Origin: a virus
IMG/VR virus record: IMGVR_UViG_3300020172_003222
Span: 1-33,493 of that record
Strand: one strand, 5' to 3'
Length of the DNA: 33,493 nt
Shown: positions 13,360 through 20,618 of the stretch, piece after piece
Position numbering within the stretch: position 1 is the first letter of the stretch
Layout of the letters: each line of letters opens with the position of its first letter
The notes under the pieces: generated by a model
The model's database searches: none
Told to the model about the DNA's origin: nothing
The model's input: the letters and a program-made list of their open reading frames with translations, nothing else
Position numbers and translations under genes: made by a program

Positions 13360-13908
13360 TTATTTACCTAATAATTGTGCTATCTCATCAGGAATCCAAG
13401 GCACCAACATACGCTCAGGGTGCCACACTATACCAGCAGTATTCCCGTCAATCCAGGCTTCGCAGTTTCCATGATCGTCCAGTGCCAAGATAGTGGCTGA
13501 TTTTTGTGGTGCTTTAATCCCCAATGAGTGATAGCTGTTCACTGTAATCAAGTCACCCAGGTAGTTAATTTGATGGTCGCAATCAGTATGGTTATTGATT
13601 TCTGCCACTTCCCCGCCCATTATTTCGGTAAGCAGAAATGCTCCGTGACAGATTCCAATAACTGGCTTGCGTCTAGCAATCATATGTGTGGCCAGTCGCA
13701 GTTCAGTTAATCGACGTACGGTGCTGTCATCACCGCCAGTGATGACGAATGCATCTAGCTCGTTGGCTAAATGATTAAAATCTTGTTCGGGTCTGTTTGC
13801 AATAGGAAAGAGCGTATGCGCTTTTAAGTATGAATACCATCCATGCTCTAAGGCGTCATACGCTCTATTTTTGTGTAACAGGACTCGTTGACTAAGTCCT
13901 ATATTCAT
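13360..13908 (-). CDS. Class I glutamine-amidotransferase-like protein (peptidase C26 type)
   Basis: 182 residues covering a single GATase1 domain. FVITGGDDST (54-63), GICHGAF with nucleophile Cys87, and VWHPER with H163 and E165 complete the catalytic triad, so it should be active. This group either hydrolyses gamma-glutamyl bonds or releases ammonia from glutamine for a partner enzyme; no partner synthetase is seen. The start MNIGLSQRV is typical of the family. It overlaps the sulfotransferase-like gene by four bases (ATGA), so the two are co-translated. Confidence 0.88.
   Translation of the reverse strand: MNIGLSQRVLLHKNRAYDALEHGWYSYLKAHTLFPIANRPEQDFNHLANELDAFVITGGDDSTVRRLTELRLATHMIARRKPVIGICHGAFLLTEIMGGEVAEINNHTDCDHQINYLGDLITVNSYHSLGIKAPQKSATILALDDHGNCEAWIDGNTAGIVWHPERMLVPWIPDEIAQLLGK
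13361..13368 (-). promoter_or_regulatory. Possible late-type box GGTAAATA
   Basis: Minus strand GGTAAATAAC. The predicted start at 13355 leaves a 13-base leader with GAGA before the ATG at 13342. It overlaps the end of the amidotransferase gene, so conservation may be for coding. Confidence 0.4.
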
Positions 13909-14903
13909 TCAATTATTGATACAAAGTCTTTAGTATTTGTAGGAAGAGTATCCAGCTCAAAACATTTAATGGCCACATTATTATCTAGCAGTAATTTTTG
14001 AATATATGCTTCATCAATGAAAGTCAAATTTTGATCTTCCCAGTTGTAGGGTATGTTATACAATATTGAAGAAACTATTGTTTTAACAATATCGTCCTTA
14101 TTAATATGAAACTGCGATTTATTCCAGGATTTAATTACATTCTTATTATCAGCAGTATCACCAATCCTTAAGTTAAAAAATTGTAAGTAATCTTTCATTA
14201 CACTTAGTGAATTATTTTTTAAGCTGCTAAGAGAAATAAATTTTATGTTTGGGAATCTGTTGGCTAACTGATCCCAGCAAGTTAAGAAATCGTCATGACG
14301 GTTAAACCAATATAATGATAGTAATTCTCTTAATTCCCATGTAGACAAATCATATACGGAATCTTTACCCCAATTTTTAATATCATCTGTATCTAACTCT
14401 CTATGTAATATATGCTTAATTCTTTGCTCAATTGAATAATCATCAATTGCATCTTTGTATAGTTCTTTCTTGTATCCATGTGGACTATACCAATGATTAA
14501 AAAATTCGTCAGTCATAACGGCTTTTTCAAGACTGTTATTTTCTAACCATAATAAGGTATCCAATGACGGATGTACTACTAGTATTTTATTGAAATGTTC
14601 TTGTGCATACAGTAAATCTTGGACTGCAATGTTGTAAAATTCATCGGTCCATCCTGATCCACGAGAATCCTTGTGTTGAAATAATCCTGGATGGGCCCTG
14701 GCGAATTTTTCTTTTTTATTAGACTGTACATAATCAAATAATACTTCCGGCGGGTAGAGAAAATTACCAAAATATTTGTGACTACTTCCGTTGTCAGTAA
14801 AAGGAAGATCTAGATTAAAATTACTAAAATAATAACAACTCCACTCAATGAAGGTCCCGTAACAGCCGGCGGGGTAATAGATCAGATTAGTAGAATTTTT
14901 CAT
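13905..14903 (-). CDS. Sulfotransferase-like P-loop protein
   Basis: 332 residues. The N-terminus LIYYPAGCYGTFIEW (about 8-22) fits the phosphosulfate-binding P-loop of sulfotransferase-like proteins (G-x-x-G-T). A later strand, KFISLSSL (about 220-227), precedes helices as in that fold. Similar N-termini occur in marine phage proteins annotated this way. The sulfate donor site and acceptor are not certain. No ribosome site is seen upstream, only a hairpin terminator (14917-14940), so its translation start is unexplained. Confidence 0.6.
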   Translation of the reverse strand: MKNSTNLIYYPAGCYGTFIEWSCYYFSNFNLDLPFTDNGSSHKYFGNFLYPPEVLFDYVQSNKKEKFARAHPGLFQHKDSRGSGWTDEFYNIAVQDLLYAQEHFNKILVVHPSLDTLLWLENNSLEKAVMTDEFFNHWYSPHGYKKELYKDAIDDYSIEQRIKHILHRELDTDDIKNWGKDSVYDLSTWELRELLSLYWFNRHDDFLTCWDQLANRFPNIKFISLSSLKNNSLSVMKDYLQFFNLRIGDTADNKNVIKSWNKSQFHINKDDIVKTIVSSILYNIPYNWEDQNLTFIDEAYIQKLLLDNNVAIKCFELDTLPTNTKDFVSIIE

Positions 14904-14916
14904 TGAATTTGAAAAT

Positions 14917-14940
14917 ATATAGGGGCCAGTGCCCCTATAT
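14917..14940 (-). terminator. Rho-independent-type terminator
   Basis: ATATAGGGGC and GCCCCTATAT form a perfect 10-bp stem with a 4-base loop, followed on the minus strand by AUUUUC. It lies between the diiron gene stop and the sulfotransferase-like ATG, so it would separate the abundant late diiron transcript from the genes downstream. Confidence 0.75.
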
Positions 14941-14949
14941 TGTATTAAA

Positions 14950-15645
14950 TTACCAACCGTAAGCGTCGGCTACTAGTTGTTTACCATCGTCGGCGGCAGT
15001 AGTGTTCTTGCAGCTGATGTCATACAAGTCTTTACGCATTTGTGCAACTAGTGCTTCGATACGTGCTTGCTCTGCTTCGGTAACGACTAGCTTTTCTAAA
15101 GCACGAGCACCAATCTTGCTGTGGAAACCTTCGTCCTTGGCAATCTTGGCGTATGCGCTAGAAATAAACTCATCTTCGATACACTCAGCCATTTGATTCC
15201 ACACGGCCTCTGCACGACCTTCAGCAACTAACTGATAAGCAGCTAGGGCAGCAGCGTCGTCTTGTGCATCGTATTTTTGTAGTAGGCTGGCACCTTTAGC
15301 TGTGGGCTTTGCAGCTTCAGCAGCGATAGCAGCTTGTACGTCAACTGGTGAGCCTTGAATATGTTCGATTACTTCTTTAACTAAGCGGAAATGTACAGCT
15401 TCGTCGTGTGCCTGTTGAGTTAACAGTTGTAGTTCAACTGGGTCAGCATCTGCAGGCATGTTAGCTACTTGTTGAGCAATTTCAACCATATTCATACGTT
15501 CGTTGATCATGCGACCGATGAAATGTTCTACTAGCTCTTCTTTAGCCGGCTTGCTATCAAAGTAAGCCTTTACGTTGTGTTGACTAGCACGGAAAAGTGC
15601 TTGATTTTCATCAACGATTTTCTTTACAAATTGTTTTGCGTCCAT
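14950..15645 (-). CDS. Ferritin-like diiron protein (probable oxygenase/oxidase)
   Basis: 231 residues, all helical. Two ExxH motifs, E82-AV-H85 and E172-GF-H175, on separate helices, with candidate ligands E49 (INERMN) and E142 (VAEGRAE), make up the canonical four-Glu, two-His diiron site of ferritin-like oxygenases, desaturases and R2-like proteins. The substrate is unknown. A strong ribosome site AAGGAGATCC and a late-type box CATAAATA (15674-15681), plus its own terminator, suggest high late expression. Alanine-rich and more optimal in codon use than its neighbours, as expected for an abundant protein. Not ribonucleotide reductase: too short and no R1 nearby. Confidence 0.8.
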   Translation of the reverse strand: MDAKQFVKKIVDENQALFRASQHNVKAYFDSKPAKEELVEHFIGRMINERMNMVEIAQQVANMPADADPVELQLLTQQAHDEAVHFRLVKEVIEHIQGSPVDVQAAIAAEAAKPTAKGASLLQKYDAQDDAAALAAYQLVAEGRAEAVWNQMAECIEDEFISSAYAKIAKDEGFHSKIGARALEKLVVTEAEQARIEALVAQMRKDLYDISCKNTTAADDGKQLVADAYGW

Positions 15646-15673
15646 GTAGGATCTCCTTGTGTATATACTTAAA

Positions 15674-15681
15674 TATTTATG
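15674..15681 (-). promoter_or_regulatory. T4-late-type promoter box CATAAATA
   Basis: Minus strand CATAAATATT. The predicted start at 15668 leaves a 23-base leader containing AAGGAG for the diiron gene. Confidence 0.6.
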
Positions 15682-15693
15682 TTATTTTGGCTA

Positions 15694-16371
15694 TTATTTT
15701 AGATTAGCCGGATCTGTTATATTGCGTTCTTTGTATGGCCTACGACCTGCTCGAATATGCTCATCTAACCAGTGTGTCTCTATTGGTGTAATATATTTAT
15801 GATTAGCGTCTTTTTCCACGAAGTCATATATAGAATCGCTATCCCACGCAATAGGAAAATTCATTATTTTTGACAACCATTTAAGATAATGCTTTCCGTG
15901 AAGGAAAAACGCCTCGTGATCCACAAAATGTACAGTATGTTCGCTGTTTAGGATGTTATCGTAATAATACTCTTGTGCTGTTGCTAGTGAACTAAACCCA
16001 TTCATCAGGCGTTGCTGCTGTACTGTATTGATATTTTTATCACGTACAATTATAGCAATAGTTACTTGTACACCTAGTTCTTGAGCACGATCAGCGACTT
16101 CACGTATTTTAGGAATAATACGTGTACCATCCATATACACTGGGCAAGATACGTTAGCCAGGAAGTATTGGCTATTGGCAAATTTTTCCGATGTGAGTCG
16201 CTCAGGGAATCGCCAATATTCTGCAAATGGTTCTATATCGCTAGGTACCCAATATTCTTTTTTGAGATCTTCCCATCCCTCAACATCTGGGTGCTGACTT
16301 AGAATTCTACTAAAAAGATGATTACCTGAACCTTGTGGTCCGGTAACAATTAATAAATGTTTGTTTGACAT
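15694..16371 (-). CDS. Sulfotransferase-like P-loop protein
   Basis: 225 residues. LLIVTGPQGSGNHLFSRIL (about 6-24) is a P-loop with a following helix and HPDVEGWED, like the phosphosulfate loop of phage and bacterial sulfotransferase-like proteins. VTIAIIVRDKN (about 102-112) resembles the second (R-containing) phosphosulfate-binding strand. It could also be a divergent P-loop kinase. Ribosome site AAGGATAGC. In the same transcript as two other P-loop proteins and the diiron protein. Confidence 0.65.
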   Translation of the reverse strand: MSNKHLLIVTGPQGSGNHLFSRILSQHPDVEGWEDLKKEYWVPSDIEPFAEYWRFPERLTSEKFANSQYFLANVSCPVYMDGTRIIPKIREVADRAQELGVQVTIAIIVRDKNINTVQQQRLMNGFSSLATAQEYYYDNILNSEHTVHFVDHEAFFLHGKHYLKWLSKIMNFPIAWDSDSIYDFVEKDANHKYITPIETHWLDEHIRAGRRPYKERNITDPANLK

Positions 16372-16380
16372 GTGCTATCC

Positions 16381-16611
16381 TTATTTGAAAAAATACATAT
16401 AAATCAATCCCGGAATGATTATAAAATACTGCGGTATAAAGTTTAGCATTAGCGCACGTTCATTCCATCTCCATCCAACATATATCCAACCTGCAGCACC
16501 TATCATTTGTAATATACTATTCCAGGGAGTTATGCCCAATACATGGAACACCATTGCTACTAAAATAGTACAGGCACTTGCGTACTTGATATACCAAACA
16601 TGGTCTTTCAT
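16381..16611 (-). CDS. Small membrane protein (DUF6552-like)
   Basis: 76 residues with three hydrophobic helices (about 9-26, 31-48, 56-75). WYIKYASACTILVAM followed by GWIYVGWRWNERALML is the pattern I recall for small DUF6552-type membrane proteins of marine phages. Its start overlaps the upstream stop by four bases (ATGA). It lies between two sulfotransferase-like genes and may anchor an enzyme or act on its own; unknown. Confidence 0.65.
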   Translation of the reverse strand: MKDHVWYIKYASACTILVAMVFHVLGITPWNSILQMIGAAGWIYVGWRWNERALMLNFIPQYFIIIPGLIYMYFFK

Positions 16612-17192
16612 TTAATCAGCGCCACTAAAATGTCTGGGTGGATTGTTGGAACTTCTACATCTGCATTAAAATTATTTTTAATCCACTCTGGGGTAAAGTA
16701 ACTCCATGCAGCACGTTTTTCGCATGCATATTTTAACATCAGTTTGTTGTTCCTTGATATCTCGTGTAACATATCTGCTTCGTCTTGATACCATTTGTAA
16801 CTAGGATATTTAATTTGAAATCCACCTGCTTCGTGCCACCAGGCGAAACTGGTCATGTCCGGGCGATATACTAGCATAATCCAATCATCGGGATAGTGAC
16901 GTTCAATTTCAGTAAACTTATCGGGCCATTGATGACTTTTAACCAATTGACATCCTCCTGGCACAGTCCACGCTTGATCAATATGTTCTTGACCTACCCA
17001 ACTAATCACAGGATCAAATTCCATCTTCCACCCAAAATAAGCACCTTTGTGCCCTGTATACGAATGGTGTTCGTATGTGCGCTCGGGTGTGCGATCACTG
17101 GTGTTAAATCCCGGAATGGATTCTAAAATTTGAGCAATACCGCTCCAACGCGATCCTGGAACGCCAGTAAAAAATATTCTCTTGGGTAGCAT
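16608..17192 (-). CDS. Sulfotransferase-like P-loop protein
   Basis: 194 residues. RIFFTGVPGSRWSGIAQIL (about 5-23) is the P-loop, and IMLVYRPDMTSFAWW (about 124-138) fits the second phosphosulfate-binding element, with an arginine after a hydrophobic strand. Both are seen in marine phage proteins called sulfotransferase-like. First gene of the leftward accessory block. Its ATG is only 13 bases from the ATG of the divergent methyltransferase, without a visible ribosome site. Confidence 0.65.
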   Translation of the reverse strand: MLPKRIFFTGVPGSRWSGIAQILESIPGFNTSDRTPERTYEHHSYTGHKGAYFGWKMEFDPVISWVGQEHIDQAWTVPGGCQLVKSHQWPDKFTEIERHYPDDWIMLVYRPDMTSFAWWHEAGGFQIKYPSYKWYQDEADMLHEISRNNKLMLKYACEKRAAWSYFTPEWIKNNFNADVEVPTIHPDILVALIK

Positions 17193-17205
17193 AATAAGTA
17201 ATTAT

Positions 17206-17730
17206 ATGAATCAGCAGCTACTCAATAATTATTTCAGCCAATTCTGGCGCGGACACTTAAACATATACAATTATTCTGGACTTAGTTTAGCAAAAAAAAT
17301 TAAACCTGAAGAATGGGTCTTAGATGTTGGCTGCGGTATAAATCCTTTTAAATCACTTATAGCAAATCTGGTTGGAATAGATCCTGCCTTTGGGCAGGCC
17401 GACTACCAAACCACAATAGAAGATTTTGAAACAGAACAACGCTTTGATGTTGCTTTCTGTCTAGGTAGTATAAACTTTGGCACAGAAGAAACAATTAAGA
17501 ATCAAATTAACTGTGTAGTTAATTTACTCAATCCCGCTGCTAGAATATACTGGCGTGTAAACCCGGGTAGACAGGATCACGGAAACAAAGAATGCAAAGA
17601 AATAGACTTTTTTCATTGGAACGAAAAACTACTTAAAAAATATGCTAAAGACTTTGGGTTTCGAATAATGGATATCAAACAAGATTTAAACAATAGACTT
17701 TACTGCGAGTGGGCACGGTCTAATACTTAG
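17206..17730 (+). CDS. SAM-dependent methyltransferase
   Basis: 174 residues from the ATG at 17206. VLDVGCGINPFKS (38-50) is motif I of class I methyltransferases, LVGIDPAFG (55-63) gives the acidic ribose-binding residue, and FDVAFCLGSINF (80-91) is motif IV-like. The substrate is unknown; the form is that of small-molecule methyltransferases. A TTG at 17182 could extend it by eight residues, but it lies inside the divergent gene and has no ribosome site. First gene of a three-gene plus-strand island. Confidence 0.85.
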   Translation: MNQQLLNNYFSQFWRGHLNIYNYSGLSLAKKIKPEEWVLDVGCGINPFKSLIANLVGIDPAFGQADYQTTIEDFETEQRFDVAFCLGSINFGTEETIKNQINCVVNLLNPAARIYWRVNPGRQDHGNKECKEIDFFHWNEKLLKKYAKDFGFRIMDIKQDLNNRLYCEWARSNT

Positions 17731-17777
17731 TCCAGTATAATCAAATTTCTATAGTCATTAAATGAACAATTCTAGTC

Positions 17778-17785
17778 CTTAAATA
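17778..17785 (+). promoter_or_regulatory. Possible late-type box CTTAAATA before phoH
   Basis: Plus strand CTTAAATATT. The predicted start at 17791 would give a 68-base leader to the TTG start of phoH. Confidence 0.35.
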
Positions 17786-17858
17786 TTTGCGTGGACTTAT
17801 TGACAAGCCCACTAACTGGCAAATGTCAACAGAACCACCATACAAAAAGGAGGCAGTC

Positions 17859-18581
17859 TTGAGCAAACGCCGTCGAAGCGAAGTAGCACAATTATCTGTT
17901 GTAAGTAACATTGAATCTTATCAAAAACAAAGAAGAACAATAACACTAATACCCAAAAGCCGCAACCAAGAAACATATATAGATTTACTAGAAGATCCCC
18001 AACGCTTAATAGTTTTCGCTACTGGCCCGGCAGGCACAGGTAAAACTATGCTGGCTGTGTTGGCCGCACTAAAAGCATTTAGAGCAGGAGAATGCTCTAA
18101 GATTGTTATTACTAGGCCCGCAGTAGGCGTTGATGACGAGCAACATGGATTTTTGCCGGGTACATTAAATCAAAAGATGGAGCCATGGACACGCCCTATC
18201 TTTGATATCATAGAGGAGTATTACAAACCACAGGAAGTAGCTCGTTTGCTAGACGAAAAATATATAGAGATTGCTCCACTAGCATACATGCGGGGGCGGA
18301 CATTTAAAAACTCGTGGATCATTGCAGATGAAATGCAAAACGCGACACCTTCACAAATGAAAATGCTGCTCACTAGACTAGGAGAAAATTCCAAGATGGT
18401 TGTAACAGGCGACACACAGCAGGCCGACCGTAAGGCCAAGGACAACGGATTGCTAGACTTTCAGCGGCTCATGGCCGACTTTGAAGACAGCCAATACATT
18501 GCTGGTGTGGAATTTGCCGTCAAGGATGTTCGTAGACATCCTGCTGTGGCAGAAGTTCTTAAATTGTACGGGGAGGATTAG
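17859..18581 (+). CDS. phoH: PhoH-like ATPase
   Basis: 240 residues from the TTG at 17859, chosen because AAGGAGG lies five bases upstream and the N-terminus (SKRRRSEVAQL) then fits phage PhoH proteins. An ATG at 17823 would add 12 residues and a TTG at 17787 would add 24. Walker A GPAGTGKT (56-63) and Walker B IIADEMQ (154-160) with the downstream GDTQQ (sensor region) show the P-loop ATPase of the PhoH family, widespread in marine phages and often linked to phosphate stress, with proposed RNA-related roles. The exact phage role is unknown. Confidence 0.93.
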   Translation: MSKRRRSEVAQLSVVSNIESYQKQRRTITLIPKSRNQETYIDLLEDPQRLIVFATGPAGTGKTMLAVLAALKAFRAGECSKIVITRPAVGVDDEQHGFLPGTLNQKMEPWTRPIFDIIEEYYKPQEVARLLDEKYIEIAPLAYMRGRTFKNSWIIADEMQNATPSQMKMLLTRLGENSKMVVTGDTQQADRKAKDNGLLDFQRLMADFEDSQYIAGVEFAVKDVRRHPAVAEVLKLYGED

Positions 18582-18586
18582 ATTAT

Positions 18587-18594
18587 TGTAAATA
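18587..18594 (+). promoter_or_regulatory. Late-type box TGTAAATA placed for a leaderless radical SAM message
   Basis: Plus strand TGTAAATACTGG. The expected +1 is 18599-18600, at the ATG of the radical SAM gene. There is no ribosome site at usual distance. Confidence 0.4.
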
Positions 18595-18598
18595 CTGG

Positions 18599-19600
18599 AT
18601 GCTAAGTTATTCTGAGATCCGCCGTGTTCATTTAGAAATATCAACTAGGTGCAATGCGGCGTGTCCTGAATGTCCAAGAAATTTTCGCGGTGTAGATATT
18701 GTAGACACCTATCCTGTTTGTGATATGAGTTTGGATCAAGCCAAACAAATATTTACAGTTCCTTTTCTGCAACAACTTGAACAAATATTAATTAACGGCA
18801 ACTATGGTGATTTTATCACAGCCCGCGATGGTTTGGAAATTGTTGAATACTTCCTTGCTGCAAATCCAAGATTAAAAATTATTATTAGTACCAATGCTAG
18901 TGGACGTCCACATATATGGCGTAGATTGGGTGAACTTGGAGTGGAAGTTCAGTTTAGAATTGATGGATTAGCAGATACTCATCATCTGTATAGACAATAT
19001 ACAAACTTTGAATTAATATTGGAAAATGCATTAAAGTTTATACAAGCAGGAGGCCGTGCTGTATGGGCAATGATTAAATTTGATCATAACAAGCATCAGA
19101 TATCTCAGGCCGAAATATTATCTAAAGCAATGGGATTTAAAAGATTTGAATTGGTTGATGCTGGCAGAGACACCACTGTGGTCTTCACTAGAGATAAACG
19201 GCTTAGTCATATGATAGGCAATTACCAAGGACCAACGGACTATGATTTATTGTATGATCAATATCAACAGTATATTAGCGATCCTGACGTTACACTAAAA
19301 AAAGTGCAGATACAAGAAAGAACTATTAGCTGTTATTCAAAACAAAATCGAGAAATATATGTGTCCGCTAATGGAGAAATATATCCTTGTTGTTGGTTAG
19401 GATTTTATCCATTAAGCAAACAAGGAAATCCTAGTACGTTTCAATTGCGTCCGTTAATCAAAGAAAACAATGCACTTGAATATGGAATAGAACATGCAAT
19501 TGCATGGTTCAATCAAATTGAGTCTACATGGGGTAAAACAGTTTCAGATGGGAAAATCTACACCTGCAATGAGACCTGCGGAAGTAAGGCTTCAAGCTGA
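18599..19600 (+). CDS. Radical SAM enzyme with SPASM/twitch-type C-terminus
   Basis: 333 residues. CNAACPEC (C18, C22, C25) is the CxxxCxxC motif binding the SAM-reducing 4Fe-4S cluster. Further cysteines C245, C264-C265, C323 and C327 lie in a C-terminal region (ISCYSKQNREIYVSANGEIY, then PCCW) of SPASM/twitch type, which binds an extra cluster and is common in peptide or protein modification. The substrate is unknown; no precursor peptide ORF was found nearby. It ends inside the nucleotidase gene on the other strand (43-base convergent overlap). Confidence 0.88.
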   Translation: MLSYSEIRRVHLEISTRCNAACPECPRNFRGVDIVDTYPVCDMSLDQAKQIFTVPFLQQLEQILINGNYGDFITARDGLEIVEYFLAANPRLKIIISTNASGRPHIWRRLGELGVEVQFRIDGLADTHHLYRQYTNFELILENALKFIQAGGRAVWAMIKFDHNKHQISQAEILSKAMGFKRFELVDAGRDTTVVFTRDKRLSHMIGNYQGPTDYDLLYDQYQQYISDPDVTLKKVQIQERTISCYSKQNREIYVSANGEIYPCCWLGFYPLSKQGNPSTFQLRPLIKENNALEYGIEHAIAWFNQIESTWGKTVSDGKIYTCNETCGSKASS

Positions 19601-20061
19601 TTGACTGTATCTGCGTAATCTTTATGTAAGATAGCTAGGCCACCAGCTGCTCGCCATTCTTCAATATTACTTGCCCTATCATCAATTAGTATATCTCCAG
19701 GCTGACAATGTTGATGTTTGTCTTTGCTAAAAGGACCAAACATAACAGGTATGGTTGCAAAGTAATTACGTGCCCAATACACTTTATCATTGAAAGCCCA
19801 GGGCACATCATTGCCTTTTGGTACTGCAGTTAAAAATTTAAGATCATATTTCTTTTTATTACAAAACTGTTCGCACTGGTAGACCAATTGGGCTGCATAA
19901 GGAGTTGGTATTAGATCACGATATAGCCTAGCATTAGTTGCTAACTTATACCAAATTTCGTCAGGATAGATTCCTTGACTTGGCGGAACGCCTAAGGTAC
20001 GGGCAGCATATTCGTCAAAGTCGGCGACTACGCCGTCCATGTCTAGATAAAGTGTTGGCAT
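19558..20061 (-). CDS. 5'(3')-deoxyribonucleotidase-like HAD phosphatase
   Basis: 167 residues. DMDGVVADF (7-15) is HAD motif I with nucleophile D7 and general acid D9; FLTAVPKG (76-83) provides the motif II Thr; GDILIDDRASNIEEW (122-136) carries the motif IV acidic pair D127-D128. This matches the NT5C/T4-like 5' nucleotidases that dephosphorylate (deoxy)nucleoside monophosphates, a fit with phage nucleotide metabolism. No ribosome site; the ATG follows the upstream stop at once, so coupling is likely. Confidence 0.85.
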   Translation of the reverse strand: MPTLYLDMDGVVADFDEYAARTLGVPPSQGIYPDEIWYKLATNARLYRDLIPTPYAAQLVYQCEQFCNKKKYDLKFLTAVPKGNDVPWAFNDKVYWARNYFATIPVMFGPFSKDKHQHCQPGDILIDDRASNIEEWRAAGGLAILHKDYADTVNQLEALLPQVSLQV

Positions 20062-20298
20062 TTATTTTTTAAGTTTTGAATGTAGTGCTTGTAGATAATT
20101 GGTTTGATTGTTTAATTTATTTTCAAGACGCTGTACGGTATCTTTTAATCTATGTACATCACTGGACAGCATATTAATAACAGTCTCTTGATCACGCAAT
20201 TTCACTTGGTGTGTCATTAGATTAGGACGCGGCGGTGCGTTTGGGTCAACTGCACGTTTCTTCTTAGACCGCATGGCCTTAAATAACTTTGGGTTCAT
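20062..20298 (-). CDS. Coiled-coil hypothetical protein (78 aa)
   Basis: A basic N-terminus (KAMRSKKKRAVDPNAPPRPN) is followed by a long amphipathic helix (about 30-78) with clear heptads (TVINMLSSDVHRLKDTVQRL), likely a dimeric or trimeric coiled coil. No known family. It has no ribosome site, the ATG overlaps the cupin stop by four bases, and a GATAAATA box at 20305-20312 would place +1 one base before the ATG. Confidence 0.7.
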   Translation of the reverse strand: MNPKLFKAMRSKKKRAVDPNAPPRPNLMTHQVKLRDQETVINMLSSDVHRLKDTVQRLENKLNNQTNYLQALHSKLKK

Positions 20299-20618
20299 AT
20301 ATAATATTTATCGCCGGGCACACTAGGAGTTTTAATGGCAAAAACTTCGGTGTCCTCGACGTATTCAGCATAGTAGGCTTCCCCAGGTTCTAGTACACAA
20401 ATATCACCTACACCAAACTCAACATTGTTAATTATCATACGTCCTCGTGTAATTAACTGCACTTCTGTGGCTTTGACATGATAATGCGGAATATCTTTTT
20501 TACCAGCAGGGTTAGCTTGCCAACAAGCTTCAAAATGTTCGGACTGTATAACAGCCGAAGGGAAGTTACCTATGAACCATCCGCGATCACCGGATTCACT
20601 GTGCTTGAGTTTCTTCAT
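20295..20618 (-). CDS. Cupin-fold protein
   Basis: 107 residues. H45-Y-H47 and E52 (HYHVKATEVQLITRGRM) form cupin motif 1 with the metal ligands. The second motif (PGEAYYAEYVED) lacks the usual His, so the metal site is incomplete. Cupins may be dioxygenases, isomerases or binding proteins; the role is unknown. Ribosome site CAGGAGAA. It overlaps its upstream neighbour by 24 bases. Confidence 0.78.
   Translation of the reverse strand: MKKLKHSESGDRGWFIGNFPSAVIQSEHFEACWQANPAGKKDIPHYHVKATEVQLITRGRMIINNVEFGVGDICVLEPGEAYYAEYVEDTEVFAIKTPSVPGDKYYI
20305..20312 (-). promoter_or_regulatory. Late-type box GATAAATA close to the 20298 start
   Basis: Minus strand GATAAATATTATATATG. The expected +1 is 20299, one base before the ATG. 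It lies in the 3' end of the cupin gene, so it may be a coding coincidence. Confidence 0.4.

Noticed and set aside
14950-15645. Ribonucleotide reductase small subunit
   Set aside because: Too short, no Tyr-radical context and no large subunit in the window.
17800-17828. Perfect TTGACA as a -35 before phoH
   Set aside because: No acceptable -10 at 16-18 bases (ATGTCA region), so not called a promoter.
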